Source of the DNA: Lineus longissimus
Taxonomy: Eukaryota; Nemertea; Pilidiophora; Heteronemertea; Lineidae
Assembly (NCBI RefSeq): GCF_910592395.1
Contig: NC_088323.1
Location: 5,952,001-6,016,000, forward strand
DNA length: 64,000 nucleotides
Direction: 5' to 3'
The notes beneath the pieces are model-generated. The model searched no databases. It was not told where the DNA came from and saw only the letters and a list, made by a program, of their open reading frames with translations. Both the position numbers and the translations under genes were made by a program. Shown here piece after piece: positions 21,449 through 34,350 of the stretch. Position 1 is the stretch's first letter. Every line of letters starts with the position of its first letter.

Positions 21449-24400
21449 ATGGACAAGTTGATTGTACTTTGTCTCGCCCTCGTGGCCATAGGCTTAGCAG
21501 GTAAGCAGAATTTTAACGCTGGATTCTTTTAGTCTAGACTCCTGACCGCACTCTCGCTATCAACCCGAAAAGCTAAGGCAATTTTTCTTGTCCTGTGTTC
21601 GCAGATTTGAGGAAGCGTTGGTTCAGGCGTGCCACTTTGGTTTGGCGCCAACCAGGATTGTACATACACATGGCTCCTGGCTTGGCCACGGACGTATAAT
21701 CTTCGTAAATTTTCGTACAATTTGTTGAATTTGAAGGACATGTATATTCTTTCAGTTCATCTATAGGCTAGATGCTTATCAAATTCTTGCTGGGTGTCGA
21801 CACGGTGTGGTCACTCTTCCAGTCGTTATGGTTGCCGTTCTGTGCGACCCAAATGTCTGGGCCCAATGTCTTACATGACTGACTGGCAACAGGGTCGTGC
21901 ACACGGGACCATCTAGAACGACCCGGATCGTTCTAGATTGAACCGCCGTGTAAACGCGCACGATTGTGATCTGGTCTGATCTGGTCCATGATTCAGAACG
22001 AGTCTGTTGTCATTCATGACGTCGTGAGCAAAGTCATCTGGTTTTGGTTGCTACCGGCCCTATATCTCCGGAGCGCGGCTCGACCCCCGGGGCCACCCAT
22101 TTCGTTACTCTGGGCTGAGATGTTTAAAACCACGTTGGCTTTAACGGCGCCCTATAAAATCTCAACATGAAAATTCTGATGGTATTAACTAAAAGAGATG
22201 GTTACTTAACGTACCGTGACTTTTGTGCTTTTGAACAACCGGGCCCTGAAATATAAGGTGGCTGGACGAGGCCCCGTCAACTGCTTCCGCAGTGCACAGA
22301 GCGGAAGGTATCGGGCCGTGTTCCACGATCGTAAATCTGCTGTGTTAAGCGATGAAGTAACCACAGTTTTTTGCTGTCTCTTTGAAGATGCTGGCCTATT
22401 TGGGGGTCACCAGAACCGGCTCGAAGCGATGCGAAATATGTTACGCCATCATCGCAAGCACATGAGAAAATGGAAACAGCATGCGCTGGACGATATGATG
22501 AGAACCCATCCATTTAAGAGCAAAATAGGTAAGCCTTAAATTACCACCTGATATTGTTTCTTTTCAAGATGCGCATTTGCCTATGGCTGGCCGTCGCCAT
22601 CATCGCCATCATCGCCATCATCGCCATGGCGGACCACCTCACGGCGGACCACTTCATCCCGGACCTCCTCACGGTGGACCACTTCACGGTGGACCCCATC
22701 TAGGTGGACCTCATGATCACCTGCAATATCACGGAATGGTGCACATGAACCATTTCATCAACCACATGATGAGGATGAATCCAGTGATGGTTAACAGGGG
22801 TAAGTCCTCGCATTGTAGATCAGTGCAGGTATAGTTCGCCACCGACAGTCGCACCTCTGGTGAATTCACTTTTCACACGAAAGGTTTTCGAGACAAAAAT
22901 AAGTCGGTATCAAAAGTGGGTGTTACTTCGCCCCGTTAGTTCGTTTATTCCATATTACTCCATCATTCCAGCTTTAAGCCGGGTGCAATGCGCACTGACG
23001 CCAACCTCATTTCCCAAAGACGGGTCCGAACAACAGAGGACCCTTTGGCCTTCTTTCTTTGCCAATGTGCAGTCCAAGGAGGCGTGCGAAATGTTGTGCT
23101 ATGCCGAGTGAGTCACATCTTCTTTTCTCCATCTGCAATGACGAGATTCTGATGGTTGCCCTTGTCACCACAAGCCGACCAGTCCGTGGGACAGTAATCA
23201 GTATCTCTGGAAAAGTACGGTAGCACTTCATTTTCCGATGGATTATGTCAAGAATTAATAAAGACGAGTTTTTATCGATTCCTGGTTATGTCTATTGCAG
23301 ACCAGACGCACGCCTCGCCTCTAATTCATGAAAGATCTTTGAAATTGTTCATGAAATTTTGAGACAACTATACGACAACACTATATAGTCCCTGTGATCG
23401 TGCATACCATGTATCCTCAGTTTCAGGGTTTTTTTCACTCCTACGTCATAACACATGTAAAATATGAAATAAGAGAGTGGAGTATACTGATAACCACTGG
23501 CATAAGAACATGGCAATAAAGTTACCTGCCACAAAACGCCCTTATAGGTAAAAGGAGACGCTGACAAACCAACTGCCTTGTTTTCAGGCCATGGGGTTGT
23601 GGTGCCTACGTAGTTGCAGAAGTAATGGGTGGCCCGACCCCATGCATTCTCTTCAAGAGGAGCAGAGCAAGCGAAATGGGAGCAACCGCTGAGCTGCCAG
23701 AGGAGATGAAGAGCAACGCCACCTATCATGAAATGAGATGCAAGGGAAAATTCATGAGTAAGTACATGATGCATAATCAGAAACCGTGATCAGAAAGACG
23801 GATACGGTGACTGGTATTTTGATATCAATATCATCATCACCGTCAACTGTATTTATTCTCTATGTCCATATCTTATCATAGGTTATCCTCCTGCTTTTTT
23901 TTCGTGAAGTTTCGTCGCCCGTAGGCTAGTTCTAATGGTATCTCATTTCTGATCTCATTCTTTCTTATCATTTAATTTGTAGATAACGAAATGCTTTTCA
24001 AGCTCGGGAAACAATTCCTAATTCGCAGCATGCCCTTGATGCTGGCCCATGTCGACCCACTCCTGAAAGGCATCAATGAGCGCTTGGGACTCGCCGAGCC
24101 CGAAATGCCAGACAGCGCAACGAATCCTTTCGCCAAGCCAAAGACTGGTACGCCAGAAAGCCACGGGTACCCACAACCATCCCCAAGTCCTTCGCCAGAG
24201 ACTTACGGCAGACAGGGAGGTTATCACCGTCGTCATCATCGTAACTTTCATCACCAACCAGCAAACGGATTTGGACCATGTAAGACGCATTAGCGAGTTT
24301 TTGCAAACCCCCAAAACGCCAACGCAAACGTCTATCCCACTATTCGACATCGTTGCAGCACGTCTGGCAATGGGAGAGGCGTGGTTGTCGTTTGCGTTTC

Positions 24401-25431
24401 GGGAGCTTTGCGAAAACTCTCCACTGTCGCGAAGGGCAGAATAACAACCGTAATCTCGGTTCATTCGGCAACCTTCGCATGTCCTAATTCATTGTCGGAA
24501 ACTTTGACTCCACCTTCTGTGGGCTGAGATCAGATGGCGGAAGATGCCCTCCACTATCCTTACTTTGCAAGCACACAGAAATGGTAGTCATGGTGAAAGT
24601 GGAACCGTTTTTACTTCAGATTCGAATGCCGCTGGATCAAATATTCGACACCCAATTCAAGTACCACGCCCAAAATGTCACTTTAAGATTGATGGGAATA
24701 ATGTAAAATCCCTGGTGGTCACGATGTGATGGATCGTTAGATAGTGTTGACGATGTCGATGTTATAACCAAGTCCATTTTTCTTGCAGCGCCTGCACCAG
24801 GTCGCAAGTCAGTCGATGGCAATGATAGCGAAGCAAGTGTCGGCCATCCCGAGCATGCGATGGAGGACGCACCCGTAAAAATAGAAGGGTCCGACCCTAA
24901 TGAGCACCCAACGTTGAACAGAAATTTAGGTACCGGTACATCAATTGTGATCCATTTTAGGTAGTCATGAGCTACATTGGTGCCCCAATACTGCGCCAAA
25001 GATATCAGGTTATTTGTACACTAACCATCTCATATGGGAATCTATCAGCTGTTCAAATGACGAAAACCGTTGCCATGGTGAACATGGCAATATTGATCGA
25101 CGTCACCTACATGGTTTTGCGACGGTGGTAATGAGAACTAGCTTCGATTCGAGCTTACTGGGAGTCTGTTCTGGTTGGTCGGGCGGCCGGGCACCTCCAC
25201 TTAGTAATCTCCTCTGCCATTTCAGAACCCCGTGAGTTTGTTGAACAGGACAGCATCGACGCCCCAGAGAAGCCCAAGGTCGGACCTAATGGAGAGGCAG
25301 AGGAAGGCCAGGGTGGGAAGCGAGAACAAGAAGTCGACCCAGATATAGCTGCAGATAGGCGGCGCCGTCTTAGGAAGTCCCATCACACGATGGAACATGA
25401 CACGATGGAACATGACACAGACGCATTTTAG
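21449..25431 (+). CDS. Secreted histidine-rich protein with PAN/apple-like domain
   Basis: Unrecognised extracellular protein, 457 residues in eight exons: 21449-21500, 22388-22528, 22569-22799, 22972-23107, 23588-23757, 23983-24279, 24789-24929, 25226-25431. Most introns are phase 1, and every junction keeps frame. Order: signal peptide (MDKLIVLCLALVAIGLAG); a basic His/Met helix-like part (residues 20-64); a His-rich block at about 70-125 with (RHH)n then HGGP(L/P) repeats; a six-cysteine region with Cys at about 148, 180, 184, 191, 206 and 238 spaced like a PAN/apple domain (EACEMLCYAEPWGCGAY); a Pro/Ser/His linker; an acidic tail ending in a duplicated TMEHD. The His block suggests metal (Zn/Cu/Ni) binding, and the PAN-like part suggests ligand or matrix binding; both are inferences. 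A TATA box sits upstream and AATAAA at 25509. Confidence 0.8.
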
Positions 25432-25508
25432 ACACACAAATTTTGAGATATTGTAAGGTTGGGTTTTTTTTAACAAAAATATGTATTAATTACTTATTTT
25501 TGTTAACA

Positions 25509-25514
25509 AATAAA
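25509..25514 (+). promoter_or_regulatory. Poly(A) signal of the His-rich gene
   Basis: AATAAA 78 bases after the TAG stop of the His-rich gene, in an AT-rich tail. It gives a compact 3' UTR of about 100 bases. Confidence 0.65.
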
Positions 25515-26682
25515 CATAAGAGAATTCAACTCAAGTCTCGCTTTCTTTTGTAATGATGTTGCTGATTTGCCTTGCCGTAACCCTAAAGGGACAACTTGGC
25601 TTGCCACCATAAATGTTTTGTATTACACTATATAAATGTTGATATCTGATAATGGTTTTCGCCAGTGTTATGAGGCAGTTTCGGACAGGCTTGTGAATTT
25701 CAGGCAGTATTATTTACGATTACTTCCCGTTACATTGCATTGTTTATTGCAGTGCCATGATTTTTCAGTTTTCTTGTTTGGCGAAGTTGCACGGCTCTGC
25801 TGGAAGCGATTTTTGTTTGAAAAACCAACATATCTCATCCACCAGCAAAATGCCGTTTCTGCACGGCAGGTCAGCGAGGGTTTTTTTACAGGTGAACCTA
25901 CCTGTGAAAAAAAACCTCGCGGCCGGTCAGGCGTCGAACGAGTAAAAACAACACGAACAAAAATGATATACATGTACGTGTACATTTTTATTGTTAGTAT
26001 GTGTACATGTACATGCAATAACGTTATTGATATTTCAAACTCTGTCCCCAAGATGAATGACTTCGATATTCTATGTCTCTGCTTGAGAAACTGAAACATA
26101 GATGTAGCCGAAAAACTTTTTTTAATGACATGAAACTTAATTTTGATACTACATTTACATACGTGTATTTATGAAACTTTCGCCCGTTTCTATAATCATC
26201 CCTAAGCCCGTTTAAAATAACCCATTTGTTGAGACTCTGGACGCAGTGGTATTTCGTTGCAGTACGCTCTCTGCCGACGAAGGTCCGCGCAGTTAGCGCT
26301 GATTTGAGCGTCGACTGGCTAGACTTTCGTCATCCTATTCATACTGTGCTGGGTATAAAGGGGCGAGGTCGGTTCACTACGTCCGGAGTGTACGACTGGC
26401 AAGCCAAACGACGTTGCATTGGTGTCGTCGCTTCCCTTAAGTGAAATGATGAAGAAGTTCGACTGCCTGAGGAGTCTGACTGTTAATCGGTCTTTGGCGC
26501 GAATTAGCCGTAACCGCATGCCAACAGCATCTTTTCACGTGAAGGACTTTATCAATTACATATCGCTACTGGACGGTGTGTATTTGTTGACAACAACAAC
26601 AACAACAATGGAGAATAATGGCCACAACATTGATGTGTCATCCAGTTTCCATGACAATTAGACCTGTATCCACTTGCGCGCC
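25515..26682. other. Intergenic DNA, no gene recognised
   Basis: Lies between the convergent His-rich gene and the kinase-like partial gene. It contains the tiny hairpin element at 25875-25919. It also contains a 25-bp segment near 26366-26392 (GTCGGTTCACTACGTCCGGA) that recurs with changes near 30627-30652. A short (CAA)n tract is at 26590-26608. Confidence 0.4.
25875..25919. mobile_element. 45-bp perfect-hairpin insertion with ~11-bp direct flanks
   Basis: The insert folds on itself: CGAGGGTTTTTTTACAGGT pairs with ACCTGTGAAAAAAAACCTCG, leaving almost no loop. It is flanked by CGGCAGGTCAG (25864-25874) and CGGCCGGTCAG (25920-25930), identical at 10 of 11 positions. That is the footprint expected of a transposed foldback unit. 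It has the same architecture as the insertion at 50368-50414. Confidence 0.65.
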
Positions 26683-28548
26683 TCAGATCGTCAACATGTC
26701 CAATACTTCGGCAGCGGACGGACGCTTCATAGGGTCGGCGTTGGTGCACTTTCTCACAACCTCTCGAAGCTAAAATGAATGGAAGATTGATTAATAGCAC
26801 CTGCACTCCGCAGTGGTTCTCATGGTACTGGGTGACGTGATGGGTACAATAACCGTAATCAGTGGCTCGTGACAGTGCATGTCCCTATCCGGCAGGTATG
26901 CCGACCAATAATGGACCGGCGTTGGGCGTCGGTAATCCTTCCTCCACGGAAGGAGACTTGAAGATTTACGCACACCGCCAACAAATCGGTATGCCATTCA
27001 TTCTACTTTTACAGTCACCGGGATCAACAGCCTACTAAGCTCTGTTAAAATCCTCGATGGTGCCCGGTTTGGATTTGAAGGAACATGGGTTGTACCATAC
27101 ATTAATACCGCAAATGGGATTTTCCTTTCACAAATTACGACATCTTCAGATTATGTTTTTTTCCACTAACACGTTTGCTATACCGAGAGGCTGTGAATAA
27201 AAACCACGAGGATAATAGGACCATGAGTTATACGAGGATGAACTTACGACGGCGAGGATCTTTTCGTCTTCGTCCTCGTTTACCAGTTCCATGTTGGACT
27301 CGTTCTCTGATCGAATCTTCAACGAACTTAGGTCCGCCACCCCAGAACCCGATAATACCGAGGACGAAATTTCAGTCGAGACGACGTCAGTGGTGAACGC
27401 TGGGTTGTCCATTTCTGTAACGAGGAAAGGGAACGCAATCATGACATAGGCTCGATTCCTCAGGAGGACTTCCCACTGTGTACGGCTCCAGCGGGTACAT
27501 CTACAACATGTATGATTGGTTGGATCAATCATAATATCGTCAAAACTCGCCAAACGCACCTGGCTATTACTCTATGCATTAGCTTAGGTTGCCACGCCCG
27601 AAAAATGCTGCAGTAGAGTGGGGTTGTGAGGTCAGAGGAGTATCATCCAACAATACATGAATGATTGTTGTGAATCTAAACGAAGCATTTTACATGAGAA
27701 AAAAGACACGCCACGCAGCAGCTGGTCGCATCAATTTGCTGTCTGCCCCGTGGCCTACGTATAATAAACACCCCGGACGCACTCCCTCTCCGTAGATGAA
27801 CATATAGGATTACGAAGAATCGGGCTGGTTCGCGTCACGAGCCAAACGTAAATACCTTCAGCGACAGAACAAACGCATCTTTAGAAGAAAGAAAAACAAG
27901 TGGAAATGAAATGGACTCACCTAAAGATGTCTGTTGCTCTTTGCCGCTGCAATGAAAACAAGAAACGAGACAGTGCTGTCTATGAAAAGAAATCATGGTC
28001 GCCTGATTCCACGAAATCGTTTTCCGCTGCTTCATCCCACCAATCGCGCAAGCGGGTAATTTGAATGATCGAACACCCACTTGAACGAAGTTTTCCCGCG
28101 GCGGCGACAACATCGGTCAGCGTCCGTTTACAAAAATCTTGCAGCGAAATAATATGATGTATCGTGATGAGGATGGAGACTACGAGATTGGCCCGGCCTG
28201 GGCATATGGGTCGGGTCGTCTATGCGTTGGCGTTTCTCGTCGAGGCCTCTGCGATTACAGCTAACTCGGAACACCAAGTATAATATACCACAAAGAGGCG
28301 ATGAAAAGATTTTGTACATGATCCTACCTCAAGTTAGTGTCTTCCCCTTGATTCTTCTTGACACGGATTTTCACGGAATCCGTCCTGTTTCGCTTCAGAT
28401 CTACGACGGCCACGTGGCTTTCTCCAAGATCGATTTCCTCGAGCGCTTCCTCTTGTATTCGGGAGACAGGCGGGTCTGGTAGGCAGGAGAGTTTGTCGAA
28501 GTGATTGTCTAATAGGTTGAGGGAGTTGTCCGAGTCGACTTGACGGGC
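26683..28548 (-). CDS. 3' exons of an unidentified gene with kinase-like C-terminus
   Basis: Four exons chain in phase: 28548-28328, 27946-27921, 27414-27248 and 26769-26683, ending in TGA. The last exon encodes LREVVRKCTNADPMKRPSA followed by AEVLDML. This is the C-x-x-x-D-P-x-x-R-P-S pattern of protein-kinase subdomain XI. The preceding 164 residues are acidic and Ser-rich (MELVNEDEDEKILAVV) and carry no catalytic-loop or DFG motif. The catalytic core, if any, must be encoded upstream of 28548, but I found no HRD or DFG exon up to 33 kb. A kinase with a C-lobe insertion (for example IRAK-like), an alternative 3' end, or a decayed gene are all possible. Exon B is only 26 bases. The 5' end is not defined. 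Confidence 0.45.
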
Positions 28549-31500
28549 CTGTAAAAGAAAGACGGAGACTGCACATATGGGTCTATATAATGCCCGATTA
28601 TAGGCCTGTTTTACGTCAACATCATCAAATGTCCAGTCAAATTCAAATTCAAATTCAAATGACCACTGAACTGGGTTGTTGGGGAAACGACAGCACCAAT
28701 GGGCAACAGAGGCACATCGAACGCAAAGAAAGAAGGAAATCTCATCATTGTGCGGCTAATGCAACAAATCTCCGTTCTTGATGTCGATCATTTATACCGT
28801 CGACTTCGAAAATAAAGTCACATTTCCCCATATATCTATCACAACATGAGCGTAAAATAACCATCCAGTCTGGTTTGAAGGAATTCACTGCAGTGGTTAT
28901 CAGCCAACACAACTAAGCAATGGTACATCCTTGGCCATCCTTACCTTAAATCAATATGCGCTCATATCTGACTGTCACCGCTGAGCACTTCCAATGATGG
29001 GAACAACTGTCAATACAATGGGGGCAACATGGAGACGAGCCGTTATCAGATATGTTTAAGGGGGCCGTTTCAAAACTACTAAATGTTCCCTTCTCGCCAC
29101 CTAAACACGAATACTGCTGTACAAAACTACGTTCAACGTTCATCTCATAACTTAACTAGATTCGACCACCAATATCTGCTACAGTTGCCACCGCAGCAAA
29201 ACTATTTTGGAATGAAAATAACCCCAAGCGCAGTTGGTTGAAAGCGGAAGTGTCATCAAAGGTCATGACCTATTGCATCAGCGGGCAATTTAGATTTACA
29301 AAATACCGCTGGAGCCGAGCAAAGTTTTCCCATATCGGCTACCGCAGCGGGGAAAAGGTCTATAGCATCACAAGGTATTATGTCGTTTGATAGTTTTTTA
29401 CGCGCAATTTTCATTTTCCTTCTCGTGTTTGGAACGCGGAAAAATCTAAAATTTTGGAATTCGATATCAACTGGAAAACAAGAATATTTTATCTGTCATC
29501 TTTTTTGTGATGATAGTTATCGAACAGTAATCGAAATGTAGGATTAGGTGTGACAGAACAATAACTGATTGTTATATTCATTCACTTTACACGACATCGA
29601 CCCGAAACTAGATGTCGAGTTCATCAAACGTGGCATCATTAACGTATAATCAAGTAATCAATATGAATGATTTTATCATCAATGGTTCGTGCCGTCTCTG
29701 TGGCTGGATAATGGCCTTAGGAAAAAATGATAAAAGAAATTTATAGGGCAGGGCGGGTCCTAGCGTTCAGAGCGGCACCCGAGATATTTTTCAGTAATTC
29801 GCATTTAAGGTCCCGGTCACACGCACGTGCACGTCACAGCTACAACTTCCAGGGGCCGTTTCAGGAACATTCTCAGACGTAAACCTGTTTTATCTTCGAG
29901 CTGTAGAGTAAGGGTGCCATCTAACACGGACGCCTTCTGCACCGACGTTTCTCTGAGTCCGTGACTCTATAGGCTTAAGTTAGAAATGAATGCTTGGGAT
30001 GCTTTTCGCCAACCTGAACACTGACAATGTACCTTTAGTAGATGTTCAACGAACCTGAAGGCTTTTTAGATTCTGAAGCTTCTTTGGGTTTCCTTCATTT
30101 CGCTGAAGCAAGGAGTGCATATTTCGTTTGGTGAAAAAACTTTAAATGTATTTTAACAGACTCAAATATTTCTAAATGCGTACTAGCTTATTTTGCCACA
30201 AGCTGGTGTTCTGTTCCTTTAATCGAAGTAGCATCCGATTTTACCACTTTATATCGCCTGAGTCTAATGCGCAAAAGCGGATCGGCAATATCACATCAGC
30301 AATTAAAATCAGGCACGGAAAGCTGGTCAATTAATGCAATGACGAGGTTCCTTGATTAATGCCATGATCTTTTGCCATGGTAACCGAATTGTCGAGAATG
30401 GAAATGGCATCATAACATTGGGAAACTGTGTAATTTATGTTTATACATTTACTTGAAGAGGGAGAACGACTCGATCACAACACAATGGCGTCAACAGAGA
30501 ACGACTCGGTCATCACAGCCCAATGTCATAACCAGATATAGCGCTGTGCACATGAGTGGTAGACTCCCGGGGCAGTCCATTGCATCATCCTAACTGAATC
30601 TCCTTATGGGCTAGGGTGAGGGACGATGCCGGTCCACTGCGTCCGGAGTGTTATTGAGTGGCTCCTCCTGAGACCAGACAGAATGCCTCATGATCAAGTG
30701 ACATCATATAGCGAATAAATTATAAGCGCACACATTATATATTATAACCAGCCATACTCTTTTTCTCTTTGAAAGTCCTCAGATACAACCTGAGTGACAG
30801 TTTTGGTGTAAAGCGCTTTGAGACAGTCCCATGCAGGTCACAGCGAAATCGCGAACATTGTCATTTCATCGATGTTCATGTATATAGCCCGAAGCCGCAA
30901 AAACAAAACGACATAATACGAACCGGAAATTAACCAGGGAGATTCTTATGATGCTGCAGTGGTCAACCGAGCTCAGTGATGTGTGCGAGGGAGGAGCATA
31001 TGTAATTGACTCTGATATTAGAGGATGGAAACGCATGACTTCGGGCCGGGGACCAATGAGGAGCCAGCATCCCTATCCTAGTCGCGGACCAATACGGAGC
31101 TGGCAGAAATTCAACAAGATTGCCAAATTTTCTGTGCCGTAGAAATAAGTATCCATTGGTTACGACGTGGTAATCTTGGTTACTTATCAATGCGGCCTGC
31201 ATGCTTACCGCTGTGTTAATTCAACGTCCTCAAAATTTAAGAATTATTCAGTGATTGGATTGTTGAGAGCATCAACAGGTGGACCAGATCAATACAAAGC
31301 CATAAGCGAATATTGAAGAAATGTATTGACATTGGTGACATCGGTGACTGGGCCAATATTGCAAGTGTTTTCTCAATGCACAGAGATAATGAGAAACTGA
31401 TGCAGACGCGATCAATGGCGTGACAATAAAGCGGATGACGTTGTCATGGTAATATAATATCAACAGTTTGTGCAAAAATGGTAAGCAAACTTATGCGGGA

Positions 31501-33147
31501 CTCGGTTTTAAAGAAATGATGATGAGTAACTTAATTGGTGAATTAGCACTCAGTTAAAGAAATGATGAAAACTTTGGTAGCACTAAGTTTTCACGAAATA
31601 TTGGTAACACTAGTTTTTTTTAAGTAACGATGATGAGTAACAACACTAAGTTTTTAAGAAATGATGTTACCTTCATGTTAGTAGCACTATGATTTTAAAA
31701 TGATGATGGGTAAACTTTGGCAACACTAAGTTTTTAAGAAATGATGATTAATAAACTTTGGTAGCAATAATATGTTTTTAAGAAATAATGATGAGTAAAT
31801 TTTCGCAGCACTAAGTTTTTAGGAAATGATGATGAGTAAACTTTTGTACCACTAGGTTTATTTCAAGAATAATGATGACGAGCCGATGATATACTACTGC
31901 CATAAGAATCGAAATGGACCAACTTAAGTAGGCCTACCGTTTTCATAAGATGTATACAGATGAAGAATATGACTGTAACCCCTTGATGCGGTACGAAATT
32001 TGACAGTAAAATCTAACAAACACAAAGTAAGGGGCCACCAACTTACCATTTTCTCCAAAGACCCCATCAGTTCCGTCGGTTAAGTATACGTAAATGTATA
32101 TCTGTGTTTATGTGTATCTGCCTCGGTTGTTGTCAAAGCTGTCGATGAAAAGACGATATGCTTTCTCCGGCGGCGTTTCTATTGGAAATGCGCGGTGATT
32201 GGGTCCCGGGATGCCGAGGCCAGGCATTGATAGACGAAATCGCAAGTTTTCCACCAGATGTCACCAGAGCGTTAGCTCTTCCATTAACATACCATAAACA
32301 AACAAAGAACAACCACATTCGTATTATTCAGCCCAAATTCAGCACTACAACGTTTGTAGGACTATATTGTTCAGGATCCAGTTGCTCAAACGGCGTTAGA
32401 AGCAAACGCCAGCGTTAGCCCTACTAATCTCCTTTCGTTAATGTCCTTCACTACAAAAGCCAACGTACCGTACTGCTAACGCCAACTGACTGGACCAAGA
32501 ACTTTGGTGACATCTTTTGTGGCCTAGTGAGCCCCCCCCCCCCCTCGAAATATATCTCCAATTCGCCACGATAAACTCTGAATTCACCATGGTGATGAAA
32601 TTTCACTTAGGTGAATTCGATTGACCATGAATTCAGCCTACCATGGTAAACACTATTTTAAGTCCCATGGTGATGGTTTGCTATGAATTGTGGGTTTATA
32701 CACCACGTTGAAAAAGGACACACATTTTCGTAGGGGCGGGCGCCGGTAGCTTGGCTATGGTGCTGTGACCATGGAAGGTATCTCAACCGCCTCAAAACAT
32801 TTCACGACGGGCTAATTGGTATGTGTCGTGTTTAGGATGATAACGACAGGGGAATCACTGATAGGTCAGCCCCGGAATGCAATGCAGGATATTACTTGGA
32901 AATTTTTAATGAACATCCAGTAGCTTGGCACCAATAAAACTTTATGGCGACCTCGTTTTTCAGTCGTCGCTGATTCGTCGAGACTCGCGGATTTCTTGAC
33001 TCGCAACACAAACCCGAGATTTTTTTTTGTTTCGGCAATAAACTTTCGCAGAAATGATGTATTTATTCCAGACAGTGGCACTTAAGTAGATGTCACTATT
33101 TCGAACAAATATTTCCTGTTAGCAAGCACCTGGTGTGAGCCTATAAG
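28549..33147. other. Long gene-poor stretch
   Basis: No exon with convincing coding similarity on either strand. Contents: a short (CAAATT)n tract near 28638; a degenerate minisatellite at 31500-31880; homopolymer C at 32531-32544; and clustered GAATTC/CCATGG words at 32580-32670. Upstream exons of the kinase-like gene could be hidden here. Confidence 0.45.
31500..31880. repeat. Degenerate minisatellite, ~45-50 bp unit
   Basis: About eight diverged copies of a unit built around CACTAAGTTTTTAAGAAATG followed by ATGATGAGTAAACTTTGG. Copies differ by substitutions and short indels, which suggests an old array. Confidence 0.75.
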
Positions 33148-33169
33148 TATAAAACGACCGCACCTGGTG
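33126..33169 (+). promoter_or_regulatory. TATA promoter with flanking paired E-box words
   Basis: TATAAAA at 33148-33154 is bracketed by two identical GCACCTGGTG words (33126-33135 and 33160-33169), each with a CACCTG E-box core. A transcription start near 33178 would give a non-coding first exon ending at 33282 (AG before GTAAGA), spliced to 34132. It is the promoter of the small Cys-rich peptide gene. Confidence 0.6.
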
Positions 33170-34131
33170 CGGCGTGGCAATCTTAAAGCTGTCAGTGTCC
33201 GACCAGGCTGCGGAATTCAGTGCGGACCACGAAAGCATTCTCATTCCTCGATTATATAGTTGTATTTGCTAAGTTATAAAAGGTAAGATTTTCAGTCACT
33301 GGTAGTTAGGGCCTTTTGGGGCCATCGCTCAGAATTCGAACGGACTGCACCACAATTTTCGATTACAAAAGTTTCACTGATATAAATGTCCTATATAAAT
33401 GATGAGTCGACATGGTATTCGACACTTCTTATTTTTCTGAAAAAATGCACTCAAACACCAGCGACACTAATTTGACACTATGAAAGTCTTGACCCGTGCC
33501 ATGGGGGGGGGGGGGGGTAGGCTCTATAGGGTTTTCACAGACCGCTGAAATTATCACTTCGTAATGGTAGCACAGTTTTGGGGAGGAAGGTCGTTTTCCA
33601 AAAAAATACCAGTAAATTCATGGTCAACTTTGAAGATGTGTCTCAGCTAACAGCATTTCTCGCACTATTTCAATTTCTTCCCAAGGGGGGGGGCACGGTA
33701 GCAAATTGGGCTTTATCATGGGGGTTCTGTCTGATGGACCTCAGGGTGGAACTCTCCTGAAAAAGTTTAAACCTAATAAAACTTTGAAGCTGCGGGTTTC
33801 TTTCGCGGTAAATCAACCATGCGAACCGTTCCCGTCGCCAGGCTTACCATGGCTCAGGTCGGCAGACAGCCAGAGCCGCCTGGATACACTCTCACCACGC
33901 GGTCCGTTGTGTGATTAGCTTTCTTTTTTTAACGAACAAATATTTTCTCCATTTGTATTGATTATTGGTAGTGGCACAAACTTTGGTCAGATCAATTAAT
34001 TCATTGTACCATAAATGAATAAAGACATAAAAGGTCCCGGTCCACAAAGGCCCTGCAATGAATTTAAAATTTTCTCTGTCTTTTTCATACTGGTTGTTAT
34101 GTTTACATGATTTCTTATTTTTACATTGCAG

Positions 34132-34350
34132 ATGCAGGCACGAGTCCTCTTCCTTACCGTCCTTCTGATCTTTGCAATCTCCGCTAACGCAGCCAGTATC
34201 CGAAAGTTGCTGAGCCATCCGAATTTTTGTGACGTCATCCCAAACCCTCTCAAAAACGGAAAGGTCAAAGTGTGCTGCGTTCCTCGGGTCGATTACTGTG
34301 TCTGTTTCATAAATTCAAGGGAGTCGGACAAATACTGCAGAACGACGTAA
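34132..34350 (+). CDS. Small secreted cysteine-rich peptide
   Basis: 72 residues. The coding exon starts exactly at its ATG: the intron acceptor ATTGCAG ends at 34131, and an upstream non-coding exon at about 33178-33282 is likely. Residues 1-20 form a signal peptide with a hydrophobic core (VLFLTVLLIFAISANA). The mature part has six cysteines in the order C-x(14)-C-C-x(6)-C-x-C-x(11)-C, suggesting three disulfides. A dibasic site is not evident before the first cysteine. The family is not recognised. It could be an antimicrobial or defensin-like peptide, a signalling peptide or a toxin-like fold; the sequence alone does not decide. The poly(A) signal is at 34885. Flanking DNA is non-coding. 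Confidence 0.75.
   Translation: MQARVLFLTVLLIFAISANAASIRKLLSHPNFCDVIPNPLKNGKVKVCCVPRVDYCVCFINSRESDKYCRTT

Noticed and set aside
21909-21937. 11-bp inverted repeat around ATCTAGAACGA
   Set aside because: Small hairpin without flanking duplication, in the first intron of the His-rich gene. It is within chance expectation for a window this size.
32580-32700. Cluster of GAATTC and CCATGG palindromic words
   Set aside because: Short words on an AT-rich background, with no consistent repeat unit or target duplication.
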